Source: Nocardioides sambongensis (lineage in GTDB: Bacteria > Actinomycetota > Actinomycetes > Propionibacteriales > Nocardioidaceae). Taken from it: a stretch of DNA of 64,000 bases. Both the position numbers and the translations under genes were made by a program. The stretch spans positions 2,928,501-2,992,500 of the forward strand of contig NZ_CP041091.1 of assembly GCF_006494815.1 (NCBI RefSeq). Reading direction: 5' to 3'. The notes beneath the pieces are model-generated. The model did not search any database. It was not told the origin of the DNA and saw only the letters and a list, made by a program, of their open reading frames with translations. Shown here in pieces: positions 1 to 8,342 of this stretch (its first letter is position 1; each line of letters starts with the position of its first letter).

Positions 1-683
1 TGGCGCCGACCTGCTTGTCGATGGTGTCGATCGCCCGTGCCGCCGCCGCGGCGCCGTCCAGGCCGCCGTCGCGGAACGGGTAGGACAGCGGGGCCCGGTA
101 GACCTCGCCGGCGAACGGCCCGAAGCCGTGCTTGTAGGGCATGTTCTTGGCGGTCATCGCCATGGTGAGGTTGGTCCGGCCGTGATAGGCGTGGTCGAAG
201 ACCACGACCGCCTGGCGGCCGGTGTGGGCGCGGGCGATCTTGACCGCGTTCTCCACCGCCTCGGCCCCGGAGTTGAAGAGCACGGTGCGCTTCTCGTGGT
301 CGCCGGGGGTGATCGCGTTGAGCCGCTCTGCGACCCGGAGGTAGCCGTCGTAGGGGGTGACCATGAAGCAGGTGTGGGTGAACGCGGCGACCTGCTCGGC
401 GACGGCCGCCACCACGCGCGGGTTGCTGTTGCCGACCGTGGTCACCGCGATGCCGGAGCCGAAGTCGATCAGGGAGTTGCCGTCGACGTCGACGACCACA
501 CCGCCCCGGAGGCGACGGTGTAGACCGGCAGCACCGTGCCGACGCCCGCGGAGACCGCCCGCTGCTTGCGCTCGTGCAGCTCGATCGAGCGAGGACCGGG
601 GATCTCGGTGACCAGGCGTCGCTCCTGGGGAAGATCCGGGCCCCCAGGGCAACGGTGGTGGCGGTGTCGGCGTGGCTGGTCAT
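1..683 (-). CDS. gabT: 4-aminobutyrate aminotransferase, N-terminal part (cut by window start, two frameshifts)
   Basis: Class III PLP aminotransferase that moves the amino group of GABA to 2-oxoglutarate, giving succinate semialdehyde. The minus strand reads a typical GabT N-terminus: LVTEIPGPRS, the Gly-rich cofactor region SGAEAVENAVKIAR and FDHAYHGRTNLTMAMT; the catalytic Lys lies beyond the window. The start is the ATG at 683 (MTSHADTA). Two frame breaks, at C-runs 641-645 and 504-507 on the plus strand, are each repaired by one extra base and restore family sequence on both sides, so they look like homopolymer errors. It is divergent from a PucR-type regulator, as gab genes are in Corynebacterium, which supports a role in GABA use. 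The family assignment is firm; the exact substrate is inferred. Confidence 0.85.
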   Translation of the reverse strand, partial: MTSHADTATTVALGARIFPRSDAWSPRSPVLARSSCTSASSGRSPRASARCCRSTPSPPGRCGRRRRRQLPDRLRLRHRGDHGRQQQPARGGGRRRAGRRVHPHLLHGHPLRRLPPGRRAAQRDHPRRPREAHRALQLRGRGGGERGQDRPRPHRPPGGRGLRPRLSRPDQPHHGDDRQEHALQARLRAVRRRGLPGPAVLPVPRRRPGRRRGGGTGDRHHRQAGRR

Positions 684-728
684 GCCTCGACGGTAGGGCG
701 ACGCGCACGCCGGCGGCAGGGTCCGCTC

Positions 729-756
729 TGCACAATTCATCTGCTCAGTCTGTGCA
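729..756. promoter_or_regulatory. Inverted repeat between gabT and pucR, candidate operator
   Basis: TGCACA (729-734) and TGTGCA (751-756) form a perfect 6-bp inverted repeat with 22 bp between equivalent positions, two helical turns. It sits in the 76-bp divergent gap just before the regulator start at 760. PucR-type regulators commonly control an adjacent divergent catabolic gene. Binding is inferred. Confidence 0.4.
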
Positions 757-759
757 ACC

Positions 760-2280
760 ATGTCACCCATGGTCAGCCTGGTCGACGTGCTCGCGCTGCC
801 GGCACTCGCGCTGCGCCCCACCCACGCCGTGGATCCGGACGCCGCGGTGCGCTGGGTCGCCACCAGCGAGCTCGACGACCCCGCGCCCTTCCTCGAGGGC
901 GGCGAGCTGTTGCTCACCACGGGCCTCGCGGCGCGCGGATGGCGCCGCGAGTGGGACGGGTACGTCGAACGGCTGGTCGCCCGCGGCATCTGTGCGCTCG
1001 GCCTGGCCACCGGGCTCACCCACGCCCGCCCGCCCGTCGGGCTGGTCCGCGCCTGCGAGCGGCACCACCTGAACCTGATCGAGGTGCCGCACGACACTCC
1101 GTTCGTGGCGGTCAGCCGGGCGATCGCCGACCTGCTCGAGGAGGAGGACCGGCGGGAGGCGCGCGACGCGAGCAGGTATCAGCGCGAGCTGATCACCGCG
1201 GCACTGGACGCTCACGACGGCAGCGCCGTCCCCCGACGGCTGGCCGGCCTGCTGCGCGGAGCGGCGGCCGTGCTCGCACCCGACGGCACACTCCTGGTCG
1301 ACCCGTCCGGGCCGCGGTCGGACGACCTGGACCTGGCGAGCCTCACCGCCGAGCTGGCCCGGATCCGGCCACGGGGCCTGCGGGCCGCCTCCGCGGTGGC
1401 GACCTCGGACGCGGCGGTGGAGCTGCACCCGATCGGGGTGCGCACCCGCCCGTCGGCCTACCTCGCGGTGCTGCTGCCCGCCGGCGCCGGCGAGGCACGG
1501 CGCAGCGCGGTGCGCACCGCGGTCGCGCTGCTCGGGCTCGCCGGCGAGCGGGCCGCGGAGCGGCGCGACGCCGACCGGGCGTTGCGGGCCCGGGCGCTCG
1601 CGCTGTTCCTCGCCGGCGACTCCCACGGAGCCGTGCTCGTCCTCGGTGCGGCGTCCCGCCCGGTCGTCGTACCGGAGCGGGTGTGCGTGGTGCTGTCCCG
1701 GCCGAGCGTGGCGGCCGGGGCGGTCCGCACCGGGCTGAGCGACCTGCTCGAAGCCGTGGAGGACGACGGCCTGATGATCAGCGGCGAGGACGACGGCCTG
1801 GTGGCGCTGGTGGCTCCGGACCGCGCGGAGGCGCTCGCCGCCGACGCGGTGGCAGCCGGAGCGCGGGTCGGCATCGGCGAGCCGGTGGCGCTCGAGGATG
1901 TCGCGGCGGGACACCGGACCGCCGGCCATGCACTGGCCCGCACCGCGGACGGCGCGCCGGTGGTGGCCTGGGAGCAGGTGATGCACACCGGGATCCTCGG
2001 GCTGCTCGAGCCCGACCGCGCCGCCGACTTCGCGCACACCCTCCTCGCACCCCTGGCGGCCTCCCCCGAGCTGCGCGCCACCCTGCTGGCCTTCCTCAGC
2101 CACCACGGGTCGCGGCTGAAGGTGGCCGAGGAGCTCGGCGTCCACCGCAACACCGTGCGGCACCGGATCCAGCAGGTGGAGATGCTCACCGGGCTCCACC
2201 TCGACGACGCCGAGCACCGGGTCAGGGCGTGGATCGCACTGCAGGCGCTGCCGGCACCGGAGCCGGTGCAGCCGCGCTGA
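760..2280 (+). CDS. PucR family transcriptional regulator
   Basis: A 506-residue regulator with the two-part PucR layout: an N-terminal purine-catabolism-type sensor domain (about residues 8-130, DPDAAVRWVATSEL and GGELLLTTGL are typical) and a C-terminal HTH_30 DNA-binding domain (about 440-500, FLSHHGSRLKVAEELGVHRN then VRHRIQQVE). It is transcribed divergently from gabT with 76 bp between them. GabR of Corynebacterium glutamicum, the activator of gabTDP, is of this family, so local control of GABA catabolism is the best inference. ATGs at 760 and 769 are both in frame; the choice does not affect the domains. Confidence 0.88.
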   Translation: MSPMVSLVDVLALPALALRPTHAVDPDAAVRWVATSELDDPAPFLEGGELLLTTGLAARGWRREWDGYVERLVARGICALGLATGLTHARPPVGLVRACERHHLNLIEVPHDTPFVAVSRAIADLLEEEDRREARDASRYQRELITAALDAHDGSAVPRRLAGLLRGAAAVLAPDGTLLVDPSGPRSDDLDLASLTAELARIRPRGLRAASAVATSDAAVELHPIGVRTRPSAYLAVLLPAGAGEARRSAVRTAVALLGLAGERAAERRDADRALRARALALFLAGDSHGAVLVLGAASRPVVVPERVCVVLSRPSVAAGAVRTGLSDLLEAVEDDGLMISGEDDGLVALVAPDRAEALAADAVAAGARVGIGEPVALEDVAAGHRTAGHALARTADGAPVVAWEQVMHTGILGLLEPDRAADFAHTLLAPLAASPELRATLLAFLSHHGSRLKVAEELGVHRNTVRHRIQQVEMLTGLHLDDAEHRVRAWIALQALPAPEPVQPR

Positions 2281-2324
2281 TGCGGGCGGCCGGGCCCCGG
2301 GCTCAGCCTGGAATCAGCCTGGAC

Positions 2325-3134
2325 TCACCTCGCGTGGATCGGCGGGACGTCCAGTCCGGTGGGCGCGATCGGACGGAGCAGCGCGTCGGTGCCCCCGTCG
2401 ACGAAGACCACCGATCCGGTGATCAGGGAGGCACGGTCGGAGAGCAGGAACCCGATCACCTCGGCCACCTCCTCCGGCCGTCCGGGTCGCCCCAGGGCCG
2501 ACGGGTAGGCCTGCACGAACTGGCCGAGCACCGGGTCCTTCGTCATCGCCTCACCCATCGGCGTGGCGATGAAGCCCGGGGCGACCGCGTTGAGCCGCAG
2601 GCCGGCGCCGCCCCACTCGGGGCTCGCGCTGGCGCGGCGGGCCCAGTAGGCCACGGCCGCTTTGGTGGCGGCGTAGATGTGGACCACCTCGACACCGCCC
2701 GCCACCTTGCGGGCGACCTCCTCCCCGCCGGTCAAGCAGGCCTGCGCGACCTCGGCGTTCCAGCCCGGCTGGCCGGTCACCGAGTTCGACGAGACCATCA
2801 CCACCGCCGCGCCCGGCCGCAGCGAGGGGCGGAGCGCCTCGACCAGGTCGACGCTGCCGAAGTAGTTCACCGACACCATGGTCTGCGGGTCGAGGCCGGT
2901 GACCGGCCCCAGTCCGGCGCAGGGCGCGATCCCGTCCAGCCCATCGGGGGCGAGCTCCCCGATGCGTCGTACGGCGTCCGTGCGGCCGGCGGGCGTGCCG
3001 AGGTCGGCGCCGATCTCGACACCGTCCCCCTCGCGCAGGTCGAGTCCGATCACTCGGTGTCCGGCGGTGCGCAGCCAGGCCGCCGTCGCCGCGCCGATGC
3101 CCGATGCTGCTCCACTGACCACGTAGGTGTTCAT
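2325..3134 (-). CDS. SDR oxidoreductase, 3-alpha-hydroxysteroid dehydrogenase-like
   Basis: Classical short-chain dehydrogenase of 269 residues, NAD(P)-dependent. The cofactor motif is SGAASGIG near the N-terminus, the catalytic Ser is in MVSSNS and the YxxxK is YAATK. The run CAGLGP, then VSVNYFG, and a long insert before the catalytic Tyr resemble the 3-alpha-hydroxysteroid dehydrogenase/carbonyl reductase of Comamonas rather than generic SDRs, so a 3-hydroxysteroid or similar ketone is a plausible substrate. I prefer the ATG at 3134 (MNTYVVSG) over one 21 nt upstream, because the Rossmann strand begins directly there. A KstR-like palindrome lies 13 nt upstream. SDR membership is firm; the steroid substrate is inference. 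Confidence 0.8.
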   Translation of the reverse strand: MNTYVVSGAASGIGAATAAWLRTAGHRVIGLDLREGDGVEIGADLGTPAGRTDAVRRIGELAPDGLDGIAPCAGLGPVTGLDPQTMVSVNYFGSVDLVEALRPSLRPGAAVVMVSSNSVTGQPGWNAEVAQACLTGGEEVARKVAGGVEVVHIYAATKAAVAYWARRASASPEWGGAGLRLNAVAPGFIATPMGEAMTKDPVLGQFVQAYPSALGRPGRPEEVAEVIGFLLSDRASLITGSVVFVDGGTDALLRPIAPTGLDVPPIHAR

Positions 3135-3147
3135 GGGCGCATCAAAC

Positions 3148-3161
3148 TGGAACACGTTCTC
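3148..3161 (-). promoter_or_regulatory. KstR-like palindrome upstream of the SDR gene
   Basis: On the minus strand this reads GAGAACGTGTTCCA, with the core GAACGTGTTC. The known KstR operator is TNNAACNNGTTNNA; only the first T is missing here. It lies 13 nt upstream of the SDR start, a usual place for repression. It should be read together with the full-consensus box at 48176-48189. Confidence 0.45.
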
Positions 3162-3245
3162 GTTGTCGAGCCCTTGTGGTGCCCGTCGGTGTCAGCCGGT
3201 GACACCAGCGAGCACCACAATCCCTGTCTTGCAGGCCGGTGTCCG

Positions 3246-4085
3246 TCAGACCGCAGCCAGGGTGACGTCGCCGCTCACGGTGACCGCGCGCAGCTCGAGG
3301 TGGTCCTGGCCCGGCTGCGGCTCGCCGACGCTGCGCAGGTCGGAGCGGACCCGTCCGGTGACCGTCGAGATGTCGGTCCACACCGGGGTGCCGTCGGGGA
3401 CGCCGATGCGCAGGTCGCCCGAGGCGCCCTTGGCGGTGATCCGGCCGCGGCTCGCTGCGCCGATCACCAGACTGCCGGAGCCGGTGGTCATCGCGACGTC
3501 GGCCTCGGCCTGCTCGATGGCGAGGCCGCCGGAGCCGGTCTTGACCACGACGTCGGCAAGCGCGGCCCCGAGGCGCACGTCGCCGGAGCCGGTGGAGATC
3601 GAGCTGGCCGCACCGGCGCGACCCACAGCGACGTCACCGGAGCCGCTGCGGATGCGCAGCTCGCCCTCGCCGGACGCCACCTGCACAGCCCCGGAGCCGG
3701 TGTCCAGGACGGCGACGCCGCCCACCTGGTCCAGGCGCACGTCACCGGAGCCGTTCTTGACCCGCACGTCGCCGTAGGCACCGGCGGCGACCACGTCGGC
3801 ACTGCCGGTCCTGACGGTCAGGCCGCTGCCGCTGGGGACCTCCACGCGCAGGGTGAGGCGTTGGTCCCCGGAGAAGATGCCGGTGCGGTTCCTCGGGGCG
3901 ATCACGCTGATCCCGTCCTGGGTCTGCTCGACGACCACCTCGCGAGCGCGGCGGCCCTCGATGTGGACGGTGCTGGTGGCGCGCTCGGAGGCGGTCACCT
4001 CGAGCAGGCCCTCGCCCAGCTCGACGTAGAGCCGGACCGGGCCGGGGGTGTCGAAGCCGTACTCGGCGACGTTGCTGTCGTTCAT
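3246..4085 (-). CDS. DUF4097-type beta-helical repeat protein
   Basis: Protein of 279 residues dominated by short repeats of the form TGSGDVRLG, KNGSGDVRLD and RSGSGDVAVG, typical of DUF4097 (DUF4098-like, LiaG/adhesin-like) right-handed beta-helix proteins. There is no signal peptide or TM segment, so it is probably cytoplasmic. A good ribosome site (AGGAGAGAG) precedes the ATG at 4085. It follows the RHH-domain gene by 58 bp on the same strand, and the two probably form an operon. No enzymatic residues can be pointed to; in other actinomycetes this family often sits beside small regulators. The biochemical function is unknown. Confidence 0.8.
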   Translation of the reverse strand: MNDSNVAEYGFDTPGPVRLYVELGEGLLEVTASERATSTVHIEGRRAREVVVEQTQDGISVIAPRNRTGIFSGDQRLTLRVEVPSGSGLTVRTGSADVVAAGAYGDVRVKNGSGDVRLDQVGGVAVLDTGSGAVQVASGEGELRIRSGSGDVAVGRAGAASSISTGSGDVRLGAALADVVVKTGSGGLAIEQAEADVAMTTGSGSLVIGAASRGRITAKGASGDLRIGVPDGTPVWTDISTVTGRVRSDLRSVGEPQPGQDHLELRAVTVSGDVTLAAV

Positions 4086-4143
4086 CGCTCTCTCCTGATC
4101 TGAGGTGGGTGGGTGGTGGCTCGAGGCGGGACCGGGACCGCGG

Positions 4144-4677
4144 TCAGAGCCAGCCGGTCATCCGGCGCTCGCCGCGCTTGCCGCCGAACGGGAAGTCCCC
4201 GCCGAACGGGACGCTGGACAGGTCCACGTCGACCCGGACCGCGCGCTCACTGGTGGCGGCGCGCACCGCGTTCACCAGCCACGTGTTGAGGGACTGACCG
4301 GCTGCGGCGGCGGCCTCCTCGGCCCGCGCCTTGACCGACTCCGGGATCCGGAGGCTGACCCGGGCGAGGTCACCCTCGTCGACCGGCTGGGGCGCGGCGG
4401 GCGTCGACTCCACCGGCGGCTCGGGGGTGGGCGCGTGTACGGCGAAGTCCAGGTCGCGCCCGTCGAGTCGTACGTCGACGCCGCCGGACGGCATCGCCGC
4501 GGTGATCTCGGCGGCGGCCTGACTGATCGCCTCCATCATCGCGAGCCGCGCGGCGGGGTCGAGCGCGAAGCCGAGGCGCTCGGCGACCTCCCGCGCCTCG
4601 GGGCCGGCACTCTCGGCGGCGGAGAGGAGGTCCCGACGGAGGCTGTCGACGTAGGGCGTGATGTCCATACGCACCAT
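4144..4677 (-). CDS. HicB-like / ribbon-helix-helix protein
   Basis: Protein of 177 residues. Residues about 105-145 (ARVSLRIPESVKARAEEAAA, then GQSLNTWLVNAVRAA) are a ribbon-helix-helix DNA-binding unit of the HicB/Arc type; the N-terminal half is helical and Pro-rich before it. The C-terminus ends in a Gly/Phe-rich stretch (PFGGDFPFGGKRG). The likely start is ATG 4677, because TATGAT at 4684-4689 on the minus strand gives a -10 box just 6 nt upstream, suggesting a leaderless transcript; ATG 4668 is the alternative. No HicA toxin gene is beside it, so it is probably a stand-alone repressor of itself and the DUF4097 gene. Confidence 0.72.
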   Translation of the reverse strand: MVRMDITPYVDSLRRDLLSAAESAGPEAREVAERLGFALDPAARLAMMEAISQAAAEITAAMPSGGVDVRLDGRDLDFAVHAPTPEPPVESTPAAPQPVDEGDLARVSLRIPESVKARAEEAAAAAGQSLNTWLVNAVRAATSERAVRVDVDLSSVPFGGDFPFGGKRGERRMTGWL

Positions 4678-4719
4678 AATGACATCATAATGCTGTCATT
4701 GCAACCTCTTGTGATGTCA
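4675..4719. promoter_or_regulatory. Composite operator/promoter between the RHH gene and the HAD gene
   Basis: TGACATCA (4680-4687) and TGATGTCA (4712-4719) are a perfect 8-bp inverted repeat. ATGACA (4679) and TGTCAT (4694) make a second, nested one. CATAATG occurs twice at 4675 and 4686, exactly 11 bp apart. The stretch is strikingly AT-rich for this genome and overlaps the predicted -10 of the RHH gene. RHH repressors usually bind such tandem or inverted short repeats, so autoregulation is the natural reading. Confidence 0.5.
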
Positions 4720-4745
4720 GCTCCGGCATCAGGCAGGATGGACCC

Positions 4746-5534
4746 GTGACCCGACCGGTGGAGACCTGGCTGACCGACATGGACGGCGTGCTCGTGCACG
4801 AGGAGCACCCGATCCCGGGTGCTGCCGAGTTCATCGAGACCCTCAAGGAGAGTGGTCGGCGCTTCCTGGTGCTCACCAACAACTCGATCTTCACCCCTCG
4901 CGACCTGCGCGCGCGGCTGCTCGGCAGCGGGATCGACGTGCCGGAGGAGGCGATCTGGACCTCGGCGCTGGCCACCGCGCAATTCCTGCTCGACCAGCGC
5001 CCCGGCGGCACCGCCTACGTCGTCGGTGAGGCCGGGCTGACCACCGCGCTGCACGAGGTCGGCTACGTGATGACCGACCGCGACCCCGACTACGTGGTGC
5101 TCGGCGAGACCCGCACCTACTCCTTCGAGGCGATCACCAAGGCGATCCGGCTGATCGACGCCGGAGCCCGGTTCATCGCCACCAACCCGGACCCGAGCGG
5201 GCCCTCCCAGGACGGCAAGCTGCCCGCCACCGGTGCGGTCGCCGCACTGATCACCCGCGCCACCGGCCGCGACCCCTACTACGTCGGCAAGCCGAACTCG
5301 CTGATGATGCGCAGCGCGCTGAACCGGATCGAGGCCCACTCCGAGACCACCGTGATGGTCGGCGACCGGATGGACACCGACATCATCGCCGGGCTGGAGG
5401 CCGGCCTGCGCACGGTGCTGGTGCTCACCGGCTCCACCAAGGCCGACGCGGTCGACGTCTTCCCCTACCGCGCGACCCGGATCGCCGACTCGATCAAGGA
5501 CGTGACCGAGCTGGTGGAGTCCGGCGAGGTCTGA
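4746..5534 (+). CDS. HAD-IIA family hydrolase (NagD-like phosphatase)
   Basis: A 262-residue HAD superfamily phosphatase of subfamily IIA. Motif I is [14 protein letters not shown], motif II LTNNS, the Lys motif is in GKPNS and motif IV is [11 protein letters not shown], in the right order with the C2 cap between motifs II and III. Such enzymes dephosphorylate small phosphometabolites (nucleotides, sugar phosphates, phosphoglycolate); the substrate cannot be told from sequence. It begins with GTG at 4746, 68 nt from the RHH gene start across a shared AT-rich control region, so co-regulation is possible. Confidence 0.88.
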   Translation: MTRPVETWLTDMDGVLVHEEHPIPGAAEFIETLKESGRRFLVLTNNSIFTPRDLRARLLGSGIDVPEEAIWTSALATAQFLLDQRPGGTAYVVGEAGLTTALHEVGYVMTDRDPDYVVLGETRTYSFEAITKAIRLIDAGARFIATNPDPSGPSQDGKLPATGAVAALITRATGRDPYYVGKPNSLMMRSALNRIEAHSETTVMVGDRMDTDIIAGLEAGLRTVLVLTGSTKADAVDVFPYRATRIADSIKDVTELVESGEV

Positions 5535-5632
5535 TCTGGCGCCGCGGCCCACCGGTGCCTCCGGCACGCCCGCGTCCACAGCCGCCGCGGCCGCGGGTGT
5601 GAGCCCCCGAGGTCGTGGGCACCGGCTCGGGC

Positions 5633-6631
5633 ATGACGCCCCACGACGAGATCCGTCGACTCCTGGACCGGCAGGACGGCCTGATCGGGCGCCGGCAGGC
5701 GCTCGCCGCCGGCCTGACTCCCACCGCGATCGCCCGGCTGCTGCGGCGACGCGACTGGGTGGCGGTGCATCCCGGTGTGTACGTCGACCACAACGGACCG
5801 CTCACCTGGACCCAGCGGGCCTGGGCGGCGGTCCTCGCCTGCTGGCCCTCCGGGCTCGACGCCGGGTCCGCTCTCCGCGCGCACGAGGGCCCCGGGCGTC
5901 GTACCGCACGCGACGACGGGCCGATCGAGGTCGTCGTGGACCATCGACGTCGGGTCCGCGCGCCCTCGGGCGTGCGGGTCCGGCGCACCCGGCGCCTGGA
6001 GCAGGCCATCCAGTGGCACCTCTCCCCGCCACGCCTCCGCTACGAGGACGCGGTGCTCGCGCTCGCCGACGCCGGCGACCCGCTGACGACCGTTGCGGTG
6101 CTCACCGACGCCGTGGGCGGGCGACGCACCACCGCCGCGCGACTCCTGGAACGGGTCGACGAGATCCCGTGGCTGCATCAGCGCGAACGGCTCGGTTCCG
6201 TGCTCGCCGACGCCGCGACGGGCACCTGCTCGGTCCTCGAGCACGCCTATCTCACCCAGGTCGAACGGGCGCACGGCCTGCCCCGGAGCCTCCGTCAGGC
6301 CGAAGCGAGGGACGACGCCGGTCGGCGACTGCTGCGCGACGTGCTCTACGGAGGCGAGCGACCGCGCTGGCGCCAGGTCGTCGAGCTGGACGGGCGCGCG
6401 TTCCACACCTCGGCGCGGCAGCGCGACCGTGACCTCGAGCGGGATCTGGACGCCAGCCTGACCGATCATCCCACCGTCCGTCTCGGCTACCCGCAGGTGC
6501 TCGGGCGACCCTGCCTCACCGCGACGAAGGTGGCGCGCCTGCTCCAGCGTCGCGGGTGGGCCGGCGAGGGCCACCCCTGCCCCGACTGCCCCGGCACGGT
6601 GGAGTGGGGAACTTCCGGTCAAGCAGGTTGA
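5633..6631 (+). CDS. AbiEi-type N-terminal domain fused to DUF559-like nuclease domain (orphan)
   Basis: Protein of about 332 residues. The N-terminus (DGLIGRRQALAAGLTPTAIA, then LRRRDWVAVHPGVYV) is the winged-helix AbiEi/type IV antitoxin-like domain common in actinomycetes. The C-terminus resembles DUF559 / very-short-patch-repair-like endonucleases (VVELDGRAFHTSARQRDRDL, with Asp and the downstream charged residues). No AbiEii nucleotidyltransferase toxin is adjacent, so this is not a complete AbiE system. Start ATG 5633 is preferred; a GTG at 5615 is possible. The gene's last codons run into a long hairpin at 6601-6649. The role is unknown; DNA repair or defence are guesses. Confidence 0.75.
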   Translation: MTPHDEIRRLLDRQDGLIGRRQALAAGLTPTAIARLLRRRDWVAVHPGVYVDHNGPLTWTQRAWAAVLACWPSGLDAGSALRAHEGPGRRTARDDGPIEVVVDHRRRVRAPSGVRVRRTRRLEQAIQWHLSPPRLRYEDAVLALADAGDPLTTVAVLTDAVGGRRTTAARLLERVDEIPWLHQRERLGSVLADAATGTCSVLEHAYLTQVERAHGLPRSLRQAEARDDAGRRLLRDVLYGGERPRWRQVVELDGRAFHTSARQRDRDLERDLDASLTDHPTVRLGYPQVLGRPCLTATKVARLLQRRGWAGEGHPCPDCPGTVEWGTSGQAG

Positions 6632-6649
6632 TCGGGACCTCCCCACTCC
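6601..6649. terminator. Bidirectional hairpin terminator between convergent genes
   Basis: GGAGTGGGGA (6601-6610) pairs perfectly with TCCCCACTCC (6640-6649). Inside it, CCGGTCAA (6615-6622) pairs with TTGATCGG (6628-6635) with one G-T wobble around a 5-nt loop. It includes the stop codon of the AbiEi-like gene and lies 18 bp from the end of the convergent acyl-CoA synthetase gene, so it can serve both. Confidence 0.65.
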
Positions 6650-6667
6650 GGCATCCGCGCGGGTGGG

Positions 6668-8323
6668 TCACCCGAGACCGAGCGCCCGCGCCGACTCCTC
6701 CCGCATCTGCACCTTGCGGATCTTCCCGGTGACCGTCATCGGGAACTCCTCGACGACCATCACGTAGCGCGGGATCTTGTAGTGGGCCAGCCTGCCGTCC
6801 GCATAGGACCGCACCGCCTCGGCGTCCAGCGGCTCCGCGCCTGCCCGCACCTTCACCCAGGCGCAGAGTTCCTCGCCGAAGCGGTCGTCGGGCACGCCGA
6901 TCACCTGGACGTCCTCGATGTCGGGGTGGCCGTAGAGGAACTCCTCGATCTCGCGCGGATAGATGTTCTCCCCGCCTCGGATCACCATGTCCTTGATCCG
7001 GCCGACGACGGTGCAGTAGCCGTCCTCGCGCATCACCGCCAGATCGCCGGTGTGCATCCAGCCGTCCGCGTCGATCGCCTCGGCGGTCTTCGCCTCGTCC
7101 TCCCAGTAGCCGAGCATCACCGAGTAGCCGCGGGTGCAGAACTCACCGGCCTCGCCACGCGGCAGTGTCTCCCCGGTGACCGGGTCGACCACCTTGATCT
7201 CCACGTGCGGTGCCGCCCGCCCGATCGTCGCGGTACGACGCTCCAAGTCGTCGTCGCTGCGGGTCTGGCAGCTCACCGGACTGGTCTCGGTCATGCCGTA
7301 GGCGATGGAGACCTCCGCCATGTGCATGTCGTTGATGCAGCGCTTCATCACCTCGACCGGGCAGACAGCCCCGGCCATGATCCCGGTGCGCAGCGTGGAG
7401 AGGTCGTCGGCGGTGACGGCGCCGCCGGCGTCGAGCAGCGCTTGCTGCATCGCGATGAACATCGTCGGCACCCCGTAGACGGCGCTGCAGCGCTCGTCCC
7501 GCACCGCGGCGAGCGTGGTCGCCGGATCGAACCCGGGCCCGGGGATCACCATCGTCGCCCCGTGGGAGACGCACCCGAGGTTGCCCATCACCATCCCGAA
7601 GCAGTGGTAGAACGGCACCGGGATGCAGAGCCGGTCCTGCTCGGTGAACCCGATCAGCTCGGTGACGAAGAAGCCGTTGTTCAGGATGTTGCGGTGGCTC
7701 AGGGTCGCCCCCTTGGGGTAGCCGGTGGTGCCCGAGGTGTACTGGATGTTGATCGGATCCTCGGGCCGCAGCGTCGCCGCCCGCTCGGCCACCGCACCGG
7801 CGGGCACCGCGTCACCGGCGGCGATCAGGTCGGCCCAGTCGTCGGTGTCGACGTAGACGGTGCGGCGCAGAGCGGCCGTCCGGCCCGCGTCGACCACCTC
7901 GGTGACCATGCTGCGGTAGTCGCTGGACTTGAAGCTGCTCGCGGCGATCAGGAGCGTCGTACCGGACTGGTTGAGGGCGTAGGCGAGCTCGTGGGTGCGG
8001 TAGGCCGGGTTGATGTTCACCAGGATCGCGCCGATCTTGGCGGTGGCGAACTGGACGATGGTCCACGCGGCACAATTCGGTGCCCACATCCCGACCCGGT
8101 CCCCCTTCTCGACACCGAGGCCGATCAGCCCGCGAGCGACGCGGTCGACGTCCTCGTCGAAGGCACGCCAGGTCCAGCGCCTCCCGGTGGCCACCTCGAC
8201 CAGCGCCTCCCGGTCGGGATACGCCGCGACGGTGCGCTCCAGGCAGGCGCCGATGGTCTCCTCGAGCAACGGGGTGGTGGTCTCGCCGGCGGCGACGGAC
8301 AGCTCGGCACGCGGATCGGTCAT
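6668..8323 (-). CDS. Fatty acyl-CoA synthetase (AMP-binding, FadD-like)
   Basis: A 551-residue ANL-superfamily ligase that would activate a carboxylic acid to its CoA thioester through an acyl-adenylate. The P-loop is YTSGTTGYPKGA, the adenine-binding motif is AYGMTETSPV, the hinge is GRIKDMVIRGGENIYP and the catalytic Lys lies in MTVTGKIRK near the C-terminus. The sequence is closest in style to medium- or long-chain FadD enzymes of actinomycetes. A perfect TGTGA-N6-TCACA site lies 20-35 nt upstream of the ATG, and a GAF-LuxR regulator is encoded just upstream on the same strand. Catabolic fatty-acid activation under carbon control is the likely role. Confidence 0.9.
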   Translation of the reverse strand: MTDPRAELSVAAGETTTPLLEETIGACLERTVAAYPDREALVEVATGRRWTWRAFDEDVDRVARGLIGLGVEKGDRVGMWAPNCAAWTIVQFATAKIGAILVNINPAYRTHELAYALNQSGTTLLIAASSFKSSDYRSMVTEVVDAGRTAALRRTVYVDTDDWADLIAAGDAVPAGAVAERAATLRPEDPINIQYTSGTTGYPKGATLSHRNILNNGFFVTELIGFTEQDRLCIPVPFYHCFGMVMGNLGCVSHGATMVIPGPGFDPATTLAAVRDERCSAVYGVPTMFIAMQQALLDAGGAVTADDLSTLRTGIMAGAVCPVEVMKRCINDMHMAEVSIAYGMTETSPVSCQTRSDDDLERRTATIGRAAPHVEIKVVDPVTGETLPRGEAGEFCTRGYSVMLGYWEDEAKTAEAIDADGWMHTGDLAVMREDGYCTVVGRIKDMVIRGGENIYPREIEEFLYGHPDIEDVQVIGVPDDRFGEELCAWVKVRAGAEPLDAEAVRSYADGRLAHYKIPRYVMVVEEFPMTVTGKIRKVQMREESARALGLG

Positions 8324-8342
8324 GGCCCCATCGTGCCCCGGC

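Noticed and set aside
672..4103. Very long open frames antisense to real genes (here, at 8080-13482 and at 37102-40629)
   Set aside because: They arise because stops are rare at this GC content. They have no family sequence, and the opposite strand holds well-supported genes with correct codon bias. The third begins in the real BrkB gene, whose stop is masked by a frameshift.
5633..6631. Complete AbiE toxin-antitoxin system
   Set aside because: Only an AbiEi-like domain is present; the AbiEii nucleotidyltransferase gene is missing on both sides.
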